DNA of 64,000 nucleotides from assembly GCA_001595785.1 (NCBI GenBank), contig LSSJ01000005.1, forward strand, positions 32,137 to 96,136, given 5' to 3'. Positions 1 through 7,916 of this stretch are shown piece by piece (position 1 is the stretch's first letter; each line of letters opens with the position of its first letter). Below the pieces are notes generated by a model. The model was not told the origin of the DNA, searched no databases, and saw only the letters and a program-made list of their open reading frames with translations. A program made the translations under genes and the position numbers. The stretch comes from Euryarchaeota archaeon SM23-78. GTDB taxonomy: Archaea; Nanobdellota; Nanobdellia; Woesearchaeales; SM23-78.

Positions 1-1671
1 TTGGCTGGGCTTGGAGAGCAAGGTTTTAGTGACCAGGCAAGGCAGATGGCTATCAAGGAGATTGAGAGAGCTATTCATTTTGCTGGTGAGGCTACTAAAG
101 GAGGAGCTGTTGTTTTCCATACAAGTGAGTGGAGCAGACCCCTGTCTGATATTCAAGAGAGAACAGGAGAGAAATTGTTTAAGGGCTACAAAGAGGAAGA
201 AGAAAAAGCCCCTGTAATAGTGGTTGATTCTCAGACAGGAAACATTAATGCTGTTAGAAAGGATTATCTTGTTTATGAACCTGACTTTCACACAGCTAAG
301 AGTTATGAAGAGGTTCTTGGTAGAAAGCTTGTTGGAGCAGTTGACTCTGAGACTGGTGAAAAAATTGCTGCTGATGATTGGGTTGATGTGAATGGTGGTC
401 TAATCAAGAAAGAATGGATTCTAAAGGAGGATAAAGCAGAAAGATTATTTGACAGAGTTCCTATATGGAACAAGGATAATACCAATTTCAAGGTCAAGCC
501 TGTGAGATACACTGATTTTATAGAACAAGCTAAGAAATTAGAAGAAAAGACAGGTGAAAAGATTGCTCCTGAGCTGTTGTTCTTTAAAACCCAGATGGCT
601 GCTAAGGTTTTACGGGCAAAAGGGAGCTCTTTGTTCTATGCAAGAGATTATGAGAATTCAAGAGAAATAAGGGATGCAGCTAAAAAGGTACTGAATTTCT
701 ATGAAAAACTAGAAAAGAATATTCCTGAAGAAGAGAAATGGAAAATCATGACGCAGGATGATACACTTAGACACTACTTAGGTAATCTAGCTCCTCCTAA
801 GAACATGCTACCATCAGAATACTTAAAACAAGTGATTAAAAAACAAACTGATAACATGCGCCACATCCACGAAGCCTCTGCGGCAGCTGATGCAGATGCA
901 AAAGAAGCCCTTGACCAGATGAGAAGGATGCAGACTATAAAAGATTATGGTAAGCACAAGGTTGCTCAGACCATTGCAGATGCTGGCAGGAAAGCCATGA
1001 TCTACACTGACCAGCACAGAAAGGAGTTGAATGAGCCCATCTTTGTTGCTCCTGAGAACTGGAGGCCTGAGCAGTACGGCAGTCATCCTGATGAGATAAG
1101 AGAGCTGGTCAAGGAGTCTAGGAAGAAGATGCAAGAGCAGTTAAGAAGAGAGGGGTACTCAGAAGAAGAGGCAAAAAAGAAAGCCAAGGAGCATATCAAA
1201 GCAACTATTGATATTGGTCATTACAATATGTGGAGACAGTACTTTGAGGCTAGAGATGATGAGACCCCTGCACAAAGGGAAAAGCGTTTTAACAAGTGGT
1301 TGTTAGAAGAGACTAAGAAACTTGCAAAAGAAGGAGTGCTTGGTCATATTCACTTAACTGATAATTTTGGTTTTGATGATGAGCACCTAACCCCTGGCCA
1401 AGGCAATGTTCCTATGAAAGAGTTTATTAAGAACATGGAAGAAGCAGGTTTAAAAGACTTTATTGTAGAAGCAGGCAGTTATAATCCTACAACCACTATG
1501 CCTGATACATGGGCATTAATGGGCTCTCCCATATATACCACTACAAGAGCGCCTACTTTTAGGAGTGTGCATGAACAACACTTTGGTTATCACAACCCTT
1601 CAACCTACATTGTTGGTGCTTATGCTCCTAGTAATGAGTGGAGATTATGGTCAGAGGTGCCGATGGAGTGA
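1..1671 (+). CDS. TIM-barrel (xylose isomerase/AP endonuclease 2-like) protein, 5' partial
   Basis: The frame is open from the first base of the window, so the N-terminus is probably missing. The 556 visible residues are strongly helical and charged. The last ~170 carry the pattern of the xylose isomerase-like TIM barrel superfamily: a beta strand ending GHYNMW, a strand GVLGHIHLTDNFGFDDEH followed by a gated loop (TPGQGNVP), and a strand FIVEAG. His, Asp and Glu at these strand ends normally bind a metal in sugar isomerases and endonuclease IV. The substrate cannot be inferred. The long lysine/glutamate-rich middle (residues ~170-400) is unusual for the family. Confidence 0.6.
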   Translation: MAGLGEQGFSDQARQMAIKEIERAIHFAGEATKGGAVVFHTSEWSRPLSDIQERTGEKLFKGYKEEEEKAPVIVVDSQTGNINAVRKDYLVYEPDFHTAKSYEEVLGRKLVGAVDSETGEKIAADDWVDVNGGLIKKEWILKEDKAERLFDRVPIWNKDNTNFKVKPVRYTDFIEQAKKLEEKTGEKIAPELLFFKTQMAAKVLRAKGSSLFYARDYENSREIRDAAKKVLNFYEKLEKNIPEEEKWKIMTQDDTLRHYLGNLAPPKNMLPSEYLKQVIKKQTDNMRHIHEASAAADADAKEALDQMRRMQTIKDYGKHKVAQTIADAGRKAMIYTDQHRKELNEPIFVAPENWRPEQYGSHPDEIRELVKESRKKMQEQLRREGYSEEEAKKKAKEHIKATIDIGHYNMWRQYFEARDDETPAQREKRFNKWLLEETKKLAKEGVLGHIHLTDNFGFDDEHLTPGQGNVPMKEFIKNMEEAGLKDFIVEAGSYNPTTTMPDTWALMGSPIYTTTRAPTFRSVHEQHFGYHNPSTYIVGAYAPSNEWRLWSEVPME

Positions 1672-1722
1672 ACTTTTCGCCCGCTCACTTCGTTCGCTCC
1701 CAAAAGTTCGCAAAAGGCAGGT

Positions 1723-1751
1723 GACTCCTAGTGCAAAAAAGCACCGGAGTC
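1723..1751 (+). terminator. Hairpin downstream of the TIM-barrel gene
   Basis: GACTCC (1723-1728) pairs with GGAGTC (1746-1751), enclosing a second stem GTGC/GCAC around an A6 loop. It lies 52 bases after the stop codon at 1671. An earlier inverted repeat (AACTTTT with AAAAGTT) surrounds a GC-rich core at about 1672-1709. The position suggests an RNA structure at the 3' end of the transcript; a terminator role is a guess because no U-tract follows. Confidence 0.3.
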
Positions 1752-1828
1752 CCCTTAAAAAAGCAAAAAGTTAATAAAAGAAAGATAACAACAATATCTA
1801 AGAGGAATAAAAAGGGGTGAGCTCTTAA

Positions 1829-2638
1829 GTGGAGTTTGACATACAAAAGAGGAGAAAGCAGGTTTCTGAGAGCTATTCAAAGGAAGTAATTAACATTGCT
1901 TATGATTTTAGTAAAAAGGTTTACCAAGAGTTTGCAAAGTTTATAAAGGCAATCGTTCTTTTTGGCAGCACTGCTAGGAAGAAGCAGGAGAGCAAAGGAG
2001 ATGTTGATTTGCTTGTGATAGTTGATGATGTAAGCATTATTATTGATAGAGAGTTTGTTCAGGCTTATAGATTAATCATTAATAAGATTATTGCTGATGT
2101 TAGTCCTAAAAAGCTGCATGTCACGACTTTGAAGTTCACTAGTTTCTGGGAGTATGTAAGAGCAGGTGACCCTGTTGCTATTAATATTTTAAGAGATGGG
2201 GTTCCTATTATTGACTCAGGCTTTTTTGAGCCTTTACAGATATTGCTTTTCCAGGGAAGGATTAGGCCTAGTTCTGAGAGCATGTGGAATTATTTTAATA
2301 AAGCCCCTATTACTTTGCATAATTCTAAGTGGCATATAAAGCAGGCAGTACTGGATCTTTACTGGGCTGTTATTGATGCTGCTCATGCTGCTCTTATGAA
2401 ACTGAATGAGGTTCCTCCTAGTCCTAGCCATGTGGCTGATATGCTAGATGAGAAAATGGTTAAGCGAGGCTTGTTGCAAGAGAAGTATGCTAATACTATG
2501 AAGAAATTCTATCATGTATCAAGGATTATTCTTCATGGGCAAATAGCTGAGATAAGCGGATCACAGTACGATGAATATTTTGAACAAGCAAAAGAATTCG
2601 TTGATGAGATGCAGAGATTTATGGAGGGGAGTAAGTAA
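1829..2638 (+). CDS. Nucleotidyltransferase-HEPN fusion protein
   Basis: The start is a GTG at 1829 preceded by GGGGTGA. Residues ~40-120 form a minimal nucleotidyltransferase (MNT) domain of the DNA polymerase beta superfamily, with the GS motif at residues 46-47 (FGSTARKK) and the metal-binding DVD at 58-60. Residues ~160-269 are all-helical and resemble a HEPN domain, with an R-x3-H motif (RIILH, 232-236), one residue shorter than the usual R-x4-6-H. Separate MNT and HEPN proteins form antitoxin/toxin pairs in which the MNT AMPylates the HEPN RNase; here both halves are in one chain. A role in toxin self-control or nucleotide transfer is inferred from the family. Confidence 0.7.
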   Translation: MEFDIQKRRKQVSESYSKEVINIAYDFSKKVYQEFAKFIKAIVLFGSTARKKQESKGDVDLLVIVDDVSIIIDREFVQAYRLIINKIIADVSPKKLHVTTLKFTSFWEYVRAGDPVAINILRDGVPIIDSGFFEPLQILLFQGRIRPSSESMWNYFNKAPITLHNSKWHIKQAVLDLYWAVIDAAHAALMKLNEVPPSPSHVADMLDEKMVKRGLLQEKYANTMKKFYHVSRIILHGQIAEISGSQYDEYFEQAKEFVDEMQRFMEGSK

Positions 2639-2641
2639 TCC

Positions 2642-3367
2642 TTATTCAATTTTTTCTAATTCATATTCATAAACAGGTTTTCCCATTGCTCTGGTTTGAA
2701 TAGCTTCTCTTATTGATTGAATTCCGCCTCCAACTCTAAGTAAGACATCTATGGTCTCTAAAAAAGTCTGACTCTCATCACCCCAGTTCTCTCCAATAAT
2801 TACTGGTTTTTCATCTACAGGGAACCAATTATCTTGGAACTCATAAACTTTTTCACAAGCAACTCCTGCTGTTCTCCAGCCTCTTCTCTTGGCTTGTTCA
2901 TAAGCAATTTTTAGAACACCCACATTGGTAAGGCCAGAAACAACTGTATTTTCAGTGTCAGGAAAGTCAGCAACTACTCGGTTATATCCTTGGTTGACTA
3001 GTGCTTCTGCTTTTTTCACATCAAACTTGGCAGGAGGACAGTAGCCTACTACTCCAAGTCGTAGTTTCATTGCATCTTTGTATTCTCCTTGTTCAAAATA
3101 ATTTATAATTGCTTCGTGTAGGTATGTTTTTTCTTTTATCTTTTTTACTATCTCAAGTCCTGACTCAGGATTCTTTAGATGTTCTTCTAATGTATCTGCT
3201 TTAAAGGATTTTAGTAAATCTTGAGCATCTTGTTTTTGAAGCAATGGAACAAAAGCAAACGCACTTATAGGTTCTATTTTGTTTTGTGGCACATAGTCTT
3301 CTATGTAATGCTCTAGTTCAAGTGCTAATCTTTCATATCCTAAAGCGATTCTTGGTCGTGAACTCAT
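2642..3367 (-). CDS. SLOG/LOG-like Rossmann nucleotide-binding protein
   Basis: A 241-residue cytoplasmic protein. Residues ~102-241 form a Rossmann-like half with GVVGYCPP, then VVSGLTNVG (142-150), AGVACEK, and RVGGGIQSIREA (211-222). The last motif occupies the place of the PGGxGTxxE signature of LOG/DprA-like proteins. SLOG proteins bind or cleave nucleotide-derived ligands; the catalytic arginine/glutamate set of true LOG enzymes is not obvious, so this may be a sensor. It is the last gene of the minus-strand operon of secreted proteins, 14 bases after its upstream neighbour, which links a cytoplasmic nucleotide-binding protein to surface proteins. Confidence 0.5.
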   Translation of the reverse strand: MSSRPRIALGYERLALELEHYIEDYVPQNKIEPISAFAFVPLLQKQDAQDLLKSFKADTLEEHLKNPESGLEIVKKIKEKTYLHEAIINYFEQGEYKDAMKLRLGVVGYCPPAKFDVKKAEALVNQGYNRVVADFPDTENTVVSGLTNVGVLKIAYEQAKRRGWRTAGVACEKVYEFQDNWFPVDEKPVIIGENWGDESQTFLETIDVLLRVGGGIQSIREAIQTRAMGKPVYEYELEKIE

Positions 3368-3381
3368 TTTTTATTCCTTTT

Positions 3382-4023
3382 TCATCCATAACAGCTAGAA
3401 CAATACCTATACTGGCATGCACTTATTGATTGGCAGCTTGGTCTTTGATAAGGTGTGGTTCTGTATGCTAGGTATGGTGTGAAGTAACCGTAATAATCAT
3501 AATCATATTCCATCTCCCATTCATGCTCATGGTTATAGTGCTTTACATAGTATCCATAGTCAGGTATCCAGCCATGCACATGCTCTCCAAAGGTTTTCAT
3601 GCCTTCAGGTATGTGACTTAAGTCCCAGTTTGGTTCTCTTGCATTAGGATTTCTTAAGATATGTATCTCTCCTGTGTTTGGATAATAGATATCTAGGTCT
3701 TTATACCCTATAAACTCGTCAAAATGATTAAAGTCATCGTGCAGAAATTCAATATCTCCTAAGTCTTGGTGAGCCAGATAATACCTTGGAAAGGGTCCTG
3801 TTACTAATGGAAGATTGCTATCATCTTCATAGTAGTGATAAACAGGGTATGTGTCAACTCGATGATATATGTATGGATCAGGGGTTGAATAAGAGGCGTA
3901 TGTATTTGTGTAAGGATATAAATAAGGATTGATATATTTATAAGTATAAGCATTGGCAGTTGAAAAACTAATTAAGAAGATTATAAGTAATGCACCTGTT
4001 AAAAAAAATATTTTTTTGTTCAT
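3382..4023 (-). CDS. Secreted tyrosine-rich protein
   Basis: A clear signal peptide (basic MNKK, hydrophobic core, small residues around STANA, cleavage near residue 25) precedes a ~185-residue domain very rich in Tyr, His, Pro and Asp, with Tyr in pairs and triplets and four cysteines near the C-terminus (QSISACQYRYCSSCYG). No known fold is recognisable. Its ATG overlaps the upstream stop (ATGA), so translation is coupled. The composition resembles structural or cross-linkable surface proteins; this is inference. It shares its style with the Gly/Tyr-rich protein that starts the operon. Confidence 0.7.
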   Translation of the reverse strand: MNKKIFFLTGALLIIFLISFSTANAYTYKYINPYLYPYTNTYASYSTPDPYIYHRVDTYPVYHYYEDDSNLPLVTGPFPRYYLAHQDLGDIEFLHDDFNHFDEFIGYKDLDIYYPNTGEIHILRNPNAREPNWDLSHIPEGMKTFGEHVHGWIPDYGYYVKHYNHEHEWEMEYDYDYYGYFTPYLAYRTTPYQRPSCQSISACQYRYCSSCYG

Positions 4024-4586
4024 TTTATTTTTACTGTCCCGTACTTCTCAGCTAGTCTGTAAAGTTCTTTTTCTGAGAGTTTTGTTTCAGGAGGACGGTG
4101 TCCTGGCATTTTATATGTTAAGTCACTAGAGTCATCACTTTCACCAATAATTTGTTTCATGAATAAACGCCCCAGAACAATGCCTTTTTCTTTTTCAGAC
4201 CAAATATTAGCGTCTATTTTTATGAAACCCCTACCTCCTTTACTTATCATTCCCGGATAATCTATATACCAATCTTCTGAAAGAAGATATTCACTGCCAA
4301 AGAGGTAGTCAGGACCCAGTTTATTAGATCTTTCTATATCCCATATCAAGTTCACACCAACTGTTTTTGCTTGTGCATCTAGTTCTCTTAACACACCTAC
4401 ATAATTATAAAACGATTCTTCTGACATTGATTCTGTATCAACATAAACAACAATTGGTAGTTCAGGTTTCACCTTTTGCTCTAAACTTGCATCTGGTGTT
4501 TTTTTACAGTAATTTAATGGAAATGATAGAATACTACTTATTCCAAAAATTGTTAATCCTTTTTTTAATCCATTTTTAATTTTCAT
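4020..4586 (-). CDS. Exported protein with a possibly degenerate zincin-like domain
   Basis: The frame is open upstream to 4688, but the ATG at 4586 gives a proper signal or anchor segment (KKGLTIFGISSILSFPLNYC) and overlaps the preceding gene by 11 bases. The ~188-residue product is probably secreted or anchored. The stretch VLGRLFMKQIIGESDD followed later by LSEKELYRLAEKYG lies where matrixin-type zincins have HExxHxxGxxH-SDD and a C-terminal LSxxDxxxLxxLYG helix. All metal ligands are missing, so a peptidase-derived but inactive fold is possible. This match is by eye only. Confidence 0.45.
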   Translation of the reverse strand: MKIKNGLKKGLTIFGISSILSFPLNYCKKTPDASLEQKVKPELPIVVYVDTESMSEESFYNYVGVLRELDAQAKTVGVNLIWDIERSNKLGPDYLFGSEYLLSEDWYIDYPGMISKGGRGFIKIDANIWSEKEKGIVLGRLFMKQIIGESDDSSDLTYKMPGHRPPETKLSEKELYRLAEKYGTVKIK

Positions 4587-5181
4587 TTTTATTTTCTTTT
4601 CTAGCATAAGGCCAGCATTCACCCATTTCAGGATGTTTTTTTTCAAACTCTCTTGCACAAATATAGCATGGCTTTTCCCAAAAACCAAATTTATCTAGTT
4701 TTCCTGAGCCAAATGAAGGCTGCTCATCAATGTCAGTTGTTGAAACACTGCAATTTACATTTCCGCAAGCTTGCTTTACAACAGCACAAAGATCTGATCT
4801 GGTATCATTCTCATGAAAAACCCAGTTTCTCCAATTATCAGATTCTGTATCTATTTCAGGAAAATCTGTTGTTATTAGATAAGCCATAGTCTTAAGATGC
4901 TTTTGCATTTTTTTTCTTTGAGTATTTTCATCATCTCCTGTTTGAAAAATGGATAGAGATTCAATAGCTTTCTCCACATCAGCTTTAGGAAGACCTCGCT
5001 CCTTTGCTACATCAGAAAGAAAGATAGAATATTCAAAATAATTTTTTCTTATTTTCATTATAGTATCTCTATCTTCCACAGCTGAAGAGGGTATATTTTG
5101 TTCTCTTATATAATCTTCTTCTTTTTTAATGTAAGCTTGCTTTATTCCTTCAAGTTGTTGAACAAGGTCAACATTTATCAT
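4576..5181 (-). CDS. Small cysteine-containing protein of unknown function
   Basis: The start chosen is the ATG at 5181, which follows GGTGAAAAA and lies 13 bases after the preceding gene; the open frame extends to 5250. The product has 201 residues, a helical charged N-terminal half, and a C-terminal region with paired cysteines (DLCAVVKQACGNVNC, then CYICAREF and GEC) that could bind zinc or form disulfides. There is no signal peptide. Its placement between genes for exported proteins suggests a shared role, but no function can be assigned. Confidence 0.6.
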   Translation of the reverse strand: MINVDLVQQLEGIKQAYIKKEEDYIREQNIPSSAVEDRDTIMKIRKNYFEYSIFLSDVAKERGLPKADVEKAIESLSIFQTGDDENTQRKKMQKHLKTMAYLITTDFPEIDTESDNWRNWVFHENDTRSDLCAVVKQACGNVNCSVSTTDIDEQPSFGSGKLDKFGFWEKPCYICAREFEKKHPEMGECWPYARKENKNEN

Positions 5182-5194
5182 TTTTTCACCTGTA

Positions 5195-6007
5195 TTAGTA
5201 ATAACCCACAATATAAAACCCATTGCTGAGTGGGTCTGATATTCTTGCATATGCTCTTGGTTGGTCTGAATAGATATCGTTTAAGTCATAATCATAGTAA
5301 CCATAGCCACCATAACCACCATAGCCTCCATAGTATCCGTATCCGCCATAACTATTGTAGCCCCCATAGTTACCATATCCTACGTAGTTACTGTAGCCGC
5401 CATAGTTGCCATAACTCCCATAGCTATCATAACCCCCATAGTAATCATAGCCATCATAACCACCATAGCTCCCGTAGCTGTCATAGTTGCCATAGCTACC
5501 ATAATAACCTCCATAACCCCCATAGTATGAGTTGTACGGGTCTGGGTAGCTTAGGGTTAGTTGTCTTGGTGCTCCATTGATATGTGGATGATCAAAGTAT
5601 ACACCATTTAAACTGCTTGGGATATAGCCTGTGTACTTTCCATTCACAATGTCTCCGTGGTATTTGACTGCTGATGGTTGGTCTAGGCTTGAACCATAGC
5701 CCCGTGTTGGTGTCTGGTAGAACTCTCCTTGTAATGGAGGATTATACTTTGCTCTTAGAACATCAGGTGGTATATAATAATAATCTGGTCCATAGAACCC
5801 AAAGTTCATTACCAGGTTTCTCTCACTCACGTATTCTGAGAATGCTTCTAAGTCATGATATTTTATGTAATCTTCTTTGTAAGCTTCAAAGCGCTCCCAT
5901 TCTTCTTCTCTTGCTTTTTCTATGTCAAAGATTACTGCACTGGCTAGGTTTGCAAATATTAAAACAAAGATTACAAATAAAAAAATGAGTGTTGGTTTTT
6001 TGTTCAT
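5195..6007 (-). CDS. Secreted glycine/tyrosine-repeat protein
   Basis: First gene of the five-gene minus-strand operon. A signal peptide (MNKKPTLIFLFVIFVLIF, ending near ANLASA) leads into a ~125-residue domain, then a low-complexity block at residues ~158-245 built from YGGY, YGSY and YGNY units, with a short tail. Gly/Tyr repeats of this type occur in self-assembling structural proteins such as shematrins and prion-like domains, so an extracellular fibre, coat or glue is plausible, but this is analogy. The DNA under the block is repetitive because of the codons. Confidence 0.75.
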   Translation of the reverse strand: MNKKPTLIFLFVIFVLIFANLASAVIFDIEKAREEEWERFEAYKEDYIKYHDLEAFSEYVSERNLVMNFGFYGPDYYYIPPDVLRAKYNPPLQGEFYQTPTRGYGSSLDQPSAVKYHGDIVNGKYTGYIPSSLNGVYFDHPHINGAPRQLTLSYPDPYNSYYGGYGGYYGSYGNYDSYGSYGGYDGYDYYGGYDSYGSYGNYGGYSNYVGYGNYGGYNSYGGYGYYGGYGGYGGYGYYDYDLNDIYSDQPRAYARISDPLSNGFYIVGYY

Positions 6008-6135
6008 GTTTAATCCCCCTTCTTACGTATAATGTACTTTATCATTTAAATACTTTTCGCTTTTTTAACCACTAAATAGTAGTTATATTATTATTTTCAA
6101 TATAGAACTTAAATATTGCAAAAAAAAATAATTAT

Positions 6136-7164
6136 TTATTTGCTGGACTTAAAAACCTTGCTCAAGTCAACCTTTGACTCAGGCATCTTCTCAATCTCTT
6201 TTTTTCTCTGCTCATCACTCTTCTTAGGCTTATCACTCTCATCCAGTTCCTTAATCTTAACATCAGGCTCTTCTTCATCACCAAATTCTTCAGAAGGCTC
6301 TTTAGGCTCAGATTCCTCTGGCTCTTCAGTTGCCTCATCCTCACCAACAGTTTGATCCTCAATACCTTCGTCACCATAATCGGGTTTCTCCTCAGGCTCT
6401 TCCTCAGGTTCAGGTTCCTCTGATTCAAGCACAGATTCATCAATATCCTCTTCTGGTTCTTCATCTTTTTCTTCTAAATCTTCTTCAAGTTCTGGCTCTA
6501 CTTCTCTTATAGGCTCTGGCTCATGAACCCAAAAACCCTCTTTCTCCTCAGGATAAGGAGGCTCGGGAATTTCATCCTCACTCTCAGGCTCTAGAGGCTC
6601 AGGAGCTTCAGGTCCTGCATGATGTTCAGGTGCCTCAGGAATCTCTGGTTCTGGAGTTTCAGGAACCTCAGGCTCAGGAACTTCAAGTCCTTCCTCGGTC
6701 TCCTCAGCTTCTAGCTCTGGCTTCTCAAACTCAACCTCAGCTTCTAGCTCAGCAGGCTCCTCGCTAACCTCTTCTTCACGTGTTGGTGTTACATCAACAG
6801 CTATCTCGTCATCCTCTCTCTCAATAGGTTCCTCTTGCTCTTTAACAATATCTTTCAAAGGCTTAGTAACATCAACACCCTCAACATCAATCCTAACATC
6901 AGCCTTGCCCCTAGCAATATTAGAGCTTATCTCTGCAACTCGTTTCTGAGCAAGCTCAACCTCAACACTCTTTTTATCCTCACCAAAAATCCTTTTTTCT
7001 CTCTCAGCAAAATCCTCAGACACCTTCTTACTAGTAGAGAGCATTTCCTCAGCCATCCTCCTAGCCTCTGAATCAGAAGAAGCAAGCTTGTTCTTACGCA
7101 GATTAGCAACTAACTTCTCAATCTCCTCATCCTTTTTAGTTTTAATCTTATCCACATCAATCAT
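6136..7164 (-). CDS. Highly acidic Glu/Pro-rich protein
   Basis: A 342-residue soluble protein with a start preceded by GGTGATGGTGAT. Residues 1-90 are predicted helical (KIKTKKDEEIEKLVANLRK, an SEARRMAEEM motif). Residues ~115-315 are dominated by Glu, Pro and Asp (PEVPETPEPEIPE style), and the basic tail has KSDEQRKKEIEKMPESK. There is no signal peptide or membrane segment. The composition suggests an extended, disordered spacer or scaffold between a helical head and a basic tail. No family is recognised. Confidence 0.6.
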   Translation of the reverse strand: MIDVDKIKTKKDEEIEKLVANLRKNKLASSDSEARRMAEEMLSTSKKVSEDFAEREKRIFGEDKKSVEVELAQKRVAEISSNIARGKADVRIDVEGVDVTKPLKDIVKEQEEPIEREDDEIAVDVTPTREEEVSEEPAELEAEVEFEKPELEAEETEEGLEVPEPEVPETPEPEIPEAPEHHAGPEAPEPLEPESEDEIPEPPYPEEKEGFWVHEPEPIREVEPELEEDLEEKDEEPEEDIDESVLESEEPEPEEEPEEKPDYGDEGIEDQTVGEDEATEEPEESEPKEPSEEFGDEEEPDVKIKELDESDKPKKSDEQRKKEIEKMPESKVDLSKVFKSSK

Positions 7165-7246
7165 TTATATCACCATCACCTTATTAGTTGAAAATATCCA
7201 AGATAATAAACAAAAAGACACCACAGATAATATATAAAGGTTTTGA

Positions 7247-7687
7247 TTAAGGACCAACAACCTTGCCAATGAAAATAGTATGGTCGCCACTGTCAAACTC
7301 CTGCTCAACCTCGCACTCAAGAAAAACCTTGGCTTCCTTAATCCTAGGACTTTCAATAATAATAGAATTCTTCTTAGTAAAACCCAGAAACTCAAAGATG
7401 TCAACAAACAAGCCATCCTCATTCTCACAAGCAAGCACATGATTCCTATACTCATAACCCACAAAATTAACCACAAAATTACCAGCCCTGCTAATCATGT
7501 TCTTAATACTATCATCACTCCTAACACTGATAGCATACTTCACAGGCTCAAGACTAGCAGGCATGTGCCAATGAACAACACCCACATTATCCCTAACCTC
7601 TTCTTGCCCAAGAACAATAATAGGCGCCCTCACACTCACCAGCACACTACGATACAAATCTCTCCTCTTTATTATTTCCCAAATCAT
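7247..7687 (-). CDS. Flavin reductase-like (FMN-binding split barrel) protein
   Basis: A 146-residue protein with the order of the flavin reductase-like split barrel: PIIVLG, a strand with NVGVVHWHMPASL, YAISVRSDDSIKNMI, FVVNFVG, and the closing GDHTIFIGKVVGP. Archaeal members usually bind FMN and may reduce flavins or serve unknown redox steps. It is shorter than typical ~180-residue members, lacking the last strands, but starts and ends cleanly. It lies downstream of the tRNA-Ala/tRNA-Pro pair on the same strand. Confidence 0.7.
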   Translation of the reverse strand: MIWEIIKRRDLYRSVLVSVRAPIIVLGQEEVRDNVGVVHWHMPASLEPVKYAISVRSDDSIKNMISRAGNFVVNFVGYEYRNHVLACENEDGLFVDIFEFLGFTKKNSIIIESPRIKEAKVFLECEVEQEFDSGDHTIFIGKVVGP

Positions 7688-7730
7688 TAATGTATATTCT
7701 GGAAAAAGGAGTATTTAAAGTTTATTGAAA

Positions 7731-7843
7731 TGGGACTGCGAGGATTCGAACCCCGGTCACATGGCCCCGAACCATGGATGATAGTTGCTGCAAGAAACCT
7801 CAAAAACTGAGGTTTTTGTTGTTCCAAACTACACTACAGTCCC
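7731..7843 (-). tRNA. tRNA-Pro(CGG) with a D-loop intron
   Basis: Acceptor GGGACUG pairs with CAGUCCC, discriminator A; CCA is not encoded. The anticodon arm CAUGG-UUCGGGG-CCAUG gives anticodon CGG, and the T arm is CGGGG-UUCGAAU-CCUCG. The anticodon loop is uninterrupted. About 40 extra bases (~7783-7822) lie in the D-loop between AGUUUGGA and AUCAUC and contain a 7-bp hairpin (AAACCTC/GAGGTTT, 7795-7815). Removing them leaves a normal 73-nt tRNA. Exact splice sites are not fixed. Confidence 0.85.
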
Positions 7844-7844
7844 A

Positions 7845-7916
7845 TGGACTCGACGGGAATCGCGCCCGTGGTCTCTGCCGTGCGAAGGCAGTGCTTTACT
7901 ACTAAGCTACGAGCCC
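7845..7916 (-). tRNA. tRNA-Ala(CGC)
   Basis: A 72-nt uninterrupted tRNA. Acceptor GGGCUCG pairs with CGAGUCC and contains the G3-U70 wobble pair that identifies alanine tRNAs. The anticodon arm CUGCC-UUCGCAC-GGCAG gives CGC, and the T loop is CGCGAUU. CCA is not encoded. One base separates it from tRNA-Pro downstream, so the two are almost certainly co-transcribed. Its first ten bases overlap the 3' end of the methyltransferase gene. Confidence 0.93.

Noticed and set aside
4586..4688. N-terminal extension of the zincin-like exported protein to 4688
   Set aside because: It would overlap the upstream gene by over 100 bases and bury the signal segment.
5280..5540. Short tandem DNA repeats resembling a CRISPR array
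   Set aside because: They are codon-level repeats of Tyr-Gly-Gly units within an intact reading frame.
5230..5580. His/Ser-rich reading frame on the plus strand
   Set aside because: It is the antisense of the Gly/Tyr repeat codons; the minus-strand frame has a signal peptide and operon context.
6139..6464. Basic reading frame inside the acidic protein gene
   Set aside because: It is a frame-shifted shadow of Glu/Pro codons without a plausible start context.
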